From: Casp-actino8 sp032118015
Lineage (GTDB): Bacteria; Actinomycetota; Acidimicrobiia; Acidimicrobiales; Ilumatobacteraceae
Assembly: GCA_032118015.1 (NCBI GenBank)
Contig: JAULYE010000090.1
Span: 1 to 7,429, forward strand
DNA: 7,429 nt
Reading direction: 5' to 3'
Shown here: piece by piece, positions 5,916 to 7,429 of the stretch
Layout of the letters: every line of letters starts with the position of its first letter
Numbering within the stretch: the first letter of the stretch is position 1
Notes under the pieces: generated by a model
What the model saw: only the letters and a program-made list of their open reading frames with translations
What the model was told of the DNA's origin: nothing
The model's database searches: none
Translations under genes and position numbers: made by a program

Positions 5916-6685
5916 CGACCCTCGAACGTCGCCTTACCCGGTCCGTCCTCGAGGAAGCTGCGGACTCCGGTGCGGCTGTCCTGTGTGTGGAAAATCTCGG
6001 TGAACGTGCGGCGCTCCGCAGCAAGTCCGTCAGCGAGTGACGCCACTGCACTGTGATCGACAAGCGCCTTGATCATGCTCTGGGCAACGGTGGCTCCGGC
6101 TGCGACCTCTGCTGCCAGTGCCAGTGCTCGAACATGTATGTCGTCGTGCGTCACCACTTCGTCGATGAGGCCGATCCGCAGAGCTTCCTCCGATTTCACC
6201 TGTCGTCCAGTGATCATCATTTCCTTGGCACGACTCGGACCCACAGTGCGAGTCAGTCGCTGAGTCCCACCACCACCGGGGAGGATCCCCAGCAAGATCT
6301 CTGGCTGGCCAAAGACCGCCTTTTCACTCGCAATGCGATAGTCACAGGCAAGAGCAAGTTCACAGCCACCGCCGAGGGCATATCCAGAAATCGCTGCAAT
6401 CACGAAACGTGGAATCGCAGCAATGGCATCGAGTGCGCTGTGAAAAGCCGATCCGATCACCTCGCCCTCTTGGGGACCGCCGAATTCAGAGATGTCTGCG
6501 CCTGCAGCAAAGATGCGCTCTCCACCAGTGACCACGACCGCTCCCGGCGGATTCGCTGTCAATTCGAGTGCGATCTCATGGAGCCGCCCGAGCACGGCCC
6601 TGGACAGAGCATTGACCTTGGGGTTGTTCAGGGTCACGATGGCAACGCCATCGGGCCGCCGTTCGACAAGCACGAGAGAATCCAT
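5912..6685 (-). CDS. Enoyl-CoA hydratase/isomerase family protein (crotonase)
   Basis: A 257-residue crotonase-fold protein. The oxyanion-hole segments are FAAGADI (59-65) and GYALGGGCEL (101-110). Both acid/base glutamates of true hydratases are present: E109 in GGGCELALACD (rat E144 equivalent) and E129 in FGQPEILLG (E164 equivalent). This favours hydration of 2-enoyl-CoA over an isomerase or decarboxylase role. GGGGTQRLTRTVG (137-149) and a C-terminal GVRSFLEDGPGKATFEGR tail are family-typical. The start is ATG 6685; the frame stays open far upstream, but that part overlaps meaB antiphase and is not family-like. There is no Shine-Dalgarno, and a -10-like box sits just before the ATG. The stop overlaps azlC as ATGA. 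The neighbours meaB and azlCD suggest branched-chain acyl-CoA or propionate-linked metabolism, but substrate chain length cannot be read from the sequence. Confidence 0.93.
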   Translation of the reverse strand: MDSLVLVERRPDGVAIVTLNNPKVNALSRAVLGRLHEIALELTANPPGAVVVTGGERIFAAGADISEFGGPQEGEVIGSAFHSALDAIAAIPRFVIAAISGYALGGGCELALACDYRIASEKAVFGQPEILLGILPGGGGTQRLTRTVGPSRAKEMMITGRQVKSEEALRIGLIDEVVTHDDIHVRALALAAEVAAGATVAQSMIKALVDHSAVASLADGLAAERRTFTEIFHTQDSRTGVRSFLEDGPGKATFEGR

Positions 6686-6691
6686 GTTCGA

Positions 6692-6699
6692 ACCGTATA
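6692..6699 (-). promoter_or_regulatory. Probable -10 box of the enoyl-CoA hydratase-azlCD operon
   Basis: The minus-strand stretch TATACGGT (6699 to 6692) contains TACGGT, a TANNNT match exactly 6 nt before ATG 6685, and TATACG 8 nt before it. With no Shine-Dalgarno, this points to a leaderless start. It lies in the 70-nt gap after meaB, so transcription could be both internal and read-through from meaB. No clear -35 element was seen. Confidence 0.4.
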
Positions 6700-6755
6700 G
6701 GAGCCGATCCCGACCGGAGTATTCCCGCTGAGCGGTCTGCTGACGAATAGTCGGA

Positions 6756-7429
6756 TCAGGCTCCGACACCGTGAAGCATCTCATCTGCTGCTCCCCACGG
6801 GTCGATCTTGCGATCGACGACATCCGCGTGCAGTTGCTCCCATCGCTCACCCGTGCAGATCTCGCGCGCCCGCTGTTCGAGTCGACGGGCCACGATCTCG
6901 CGCAGTTCCTCACGCAGACGGAAATGTCGACGACGTTCGAGTTCACCGCTGCCGGCGATGAACTCGCGATGACGGGTGACCGCCTCCCACAATTCCGGTA
7001 CGCCTTGGGCTGTCGATCCAACGGTGGCAATGATCGGAGGGCGCCATGCCTCATGAGGCAGATCGGAGAGATCGAGCATCTGCTCGAGGTCGCGCCGAGT
7101 CTCATCGACACCTTTGCGGTCGGCCTTGTTGATCACGAACACGTCAGCGATCTCCATCAGACCGGCCTTGTTGGCCTGCACCGAGTCACCCCAACCAGGA
7201 TTGACCACGACAACTGTGGTGTCCGCTTTGCCCGCGATCTCGACTTCCACCTGGCCGACACCTACGGTTTCGACGAGAACCCACAGGCGACCAACTGCAT
7301 CGAGGAGGCGAATGGCTTCAGGAGCTGCGAGAGACAGACCGCCGAGATGTCCGCGTGTCGCCATCGATCGGATGAAGACGCCGCGATCAGTCGCATGGTC
7401 CTGCATGCGCACCCTGTCCCCGAGAATTG
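6756..7429 (-). CDS. meaB: MeaB/ArgK-type G3E GTPase, methylmalonyl-CoA mutase chaperone (partial, N-terminus beyond right edge)
   Basis: MeaB is a G3E GTPase that gates adenosylcobalamin loading of methylmalonyl-CoA mutase and protects it. 223 of the usual 320-340 residues are in the window; the frame is open to position 7429 (ILGDRV precedes the first in-window GTG at 7412). The Walker A P-loop therefore lies outside. Visible from the window's first residue: DRVRMQDHATDRGVFIRSM (4-22), SMATRGHLGGLS (21-32), the G3/switch ETVGVGQVEVE (53-63), GWGDSVQANKAGLMEIAD (78-95) and the G4 motif NKAD (100-103). The C-terminal helical dimerisation arm is rich in Arg and Glu and ends near DPWGAADEML. 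The mutase subunits would be expected upstream, outside the window. The gene is followed after 70 nt by the hydratase on the same strand. Confidence 0.95.
   Translation of the reverse strand, partial: ILGDRVRMQDHATDRGVFIRSMATRGHLGGLSLAAPEAIRLLDAVGRLWVLVETVGVGQVEVEIAGKADTTVVVVNPGWGDSVQANKAGLMEIADVFVINKADRKGVDETRRDLEQMLDLSDLPHEAWRPPIIATVGSTAQGVPELWEAVTRHREFIAGSGELERRRHFRLREELREIVARRLEQRAREICTGERWEQLHADVVDRKIDPWGAADEMLHGVGA

Noticed and set aside
6725..6735. CCGCTGAGCGG dyad in the meaB-hydratase gap as a terminator or operator
   Set aside because: The arms are 5 bp with a 1-nt centre, too short for a hairpin, with no T-tract and no recognised regulator site.
6686..7111. 142-codon upstream extension of the enoyl-CoA hydratase frame
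   Set aside because: It runs antiphase through meaB and carries no crotonase sequence; the family N-terminus begins at MDSLVLVERR (ATG 6685).

Overview
This window looks like ordinary chromosomal housekeeping DNA from a moderately high-GC bacterium (high fifties percent by eye). An actinobacterium, perhaps from a less-studied class such as Acidimicrobiia, fits best. The reasons are the style of the GalT, MnmA and MeaB proteins, the dense packing with ATGA/GTGA start-stop overlaps, the GTG starts, and operon-head genes with TANNNT -10 boxes 6-9 nt before the start codon and no Shine-Dalgarno sequence. The taxonomic placement is an inference. I see no insertion sequence, phage gene, CRISPR array, tRNA or rRNA.

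Layout. Positions 1-1843 (minus strand) hold a two-gene operon: a group I (IscS/NifS-type) cysteine desulfurase, then mnmA, which runs off the left edge. The two overlap by 4 nt. Together they form a tRNA 2-thiouridine module: the desulfurase makes the persulfide and MnmA inserts the sulfur at U34. Positions 1962-4857 (plus strand) hold a class I SAM methyltransferase transcribed divergently from the desulfurase, then galT with an SRPBCC-fold gene 18 nt behind it, then a Dps-type ferritin with its own promoter. Positions 4861-7429 (minus strand) hold, in transcription order, meaB (5' part beyond the right edge), an enoyl-CoA hydratase, azlC and azlD. The last three are joined by ATGA overlaps. 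dps and azlD converge with only 3 nt between stop codons, and a perfect 9-bp hairpin covers the end of dps.

Functional reading. meaB, the enoyl-CoA hydratase and azlCD are consistent with branched-chain amino acid and propionyl/methylmalonyl-CoA metabolism: a chaperone GTPase for the B12 mutase, a beta-oxidation-type hydratase and a branched-chain amino acid exporter. The individual identities are strong; the pathway link is inferred from gene order. GalT would act in the Leloir pathway, but no galK or galE is present here. Dps is an iron-storage and oxidative-stress protein.

There is no intergenic gap longer than about 120 bp, and all nine genes belong to known families. I found no convincing undescribed system. 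The points most worth a second look are the near-identical leaderless-type promoter/start boxes of galT and dps, the split between Shine-Dalgarno-less operon heads and genes inside operons, and the hairpin between dps and azlD.
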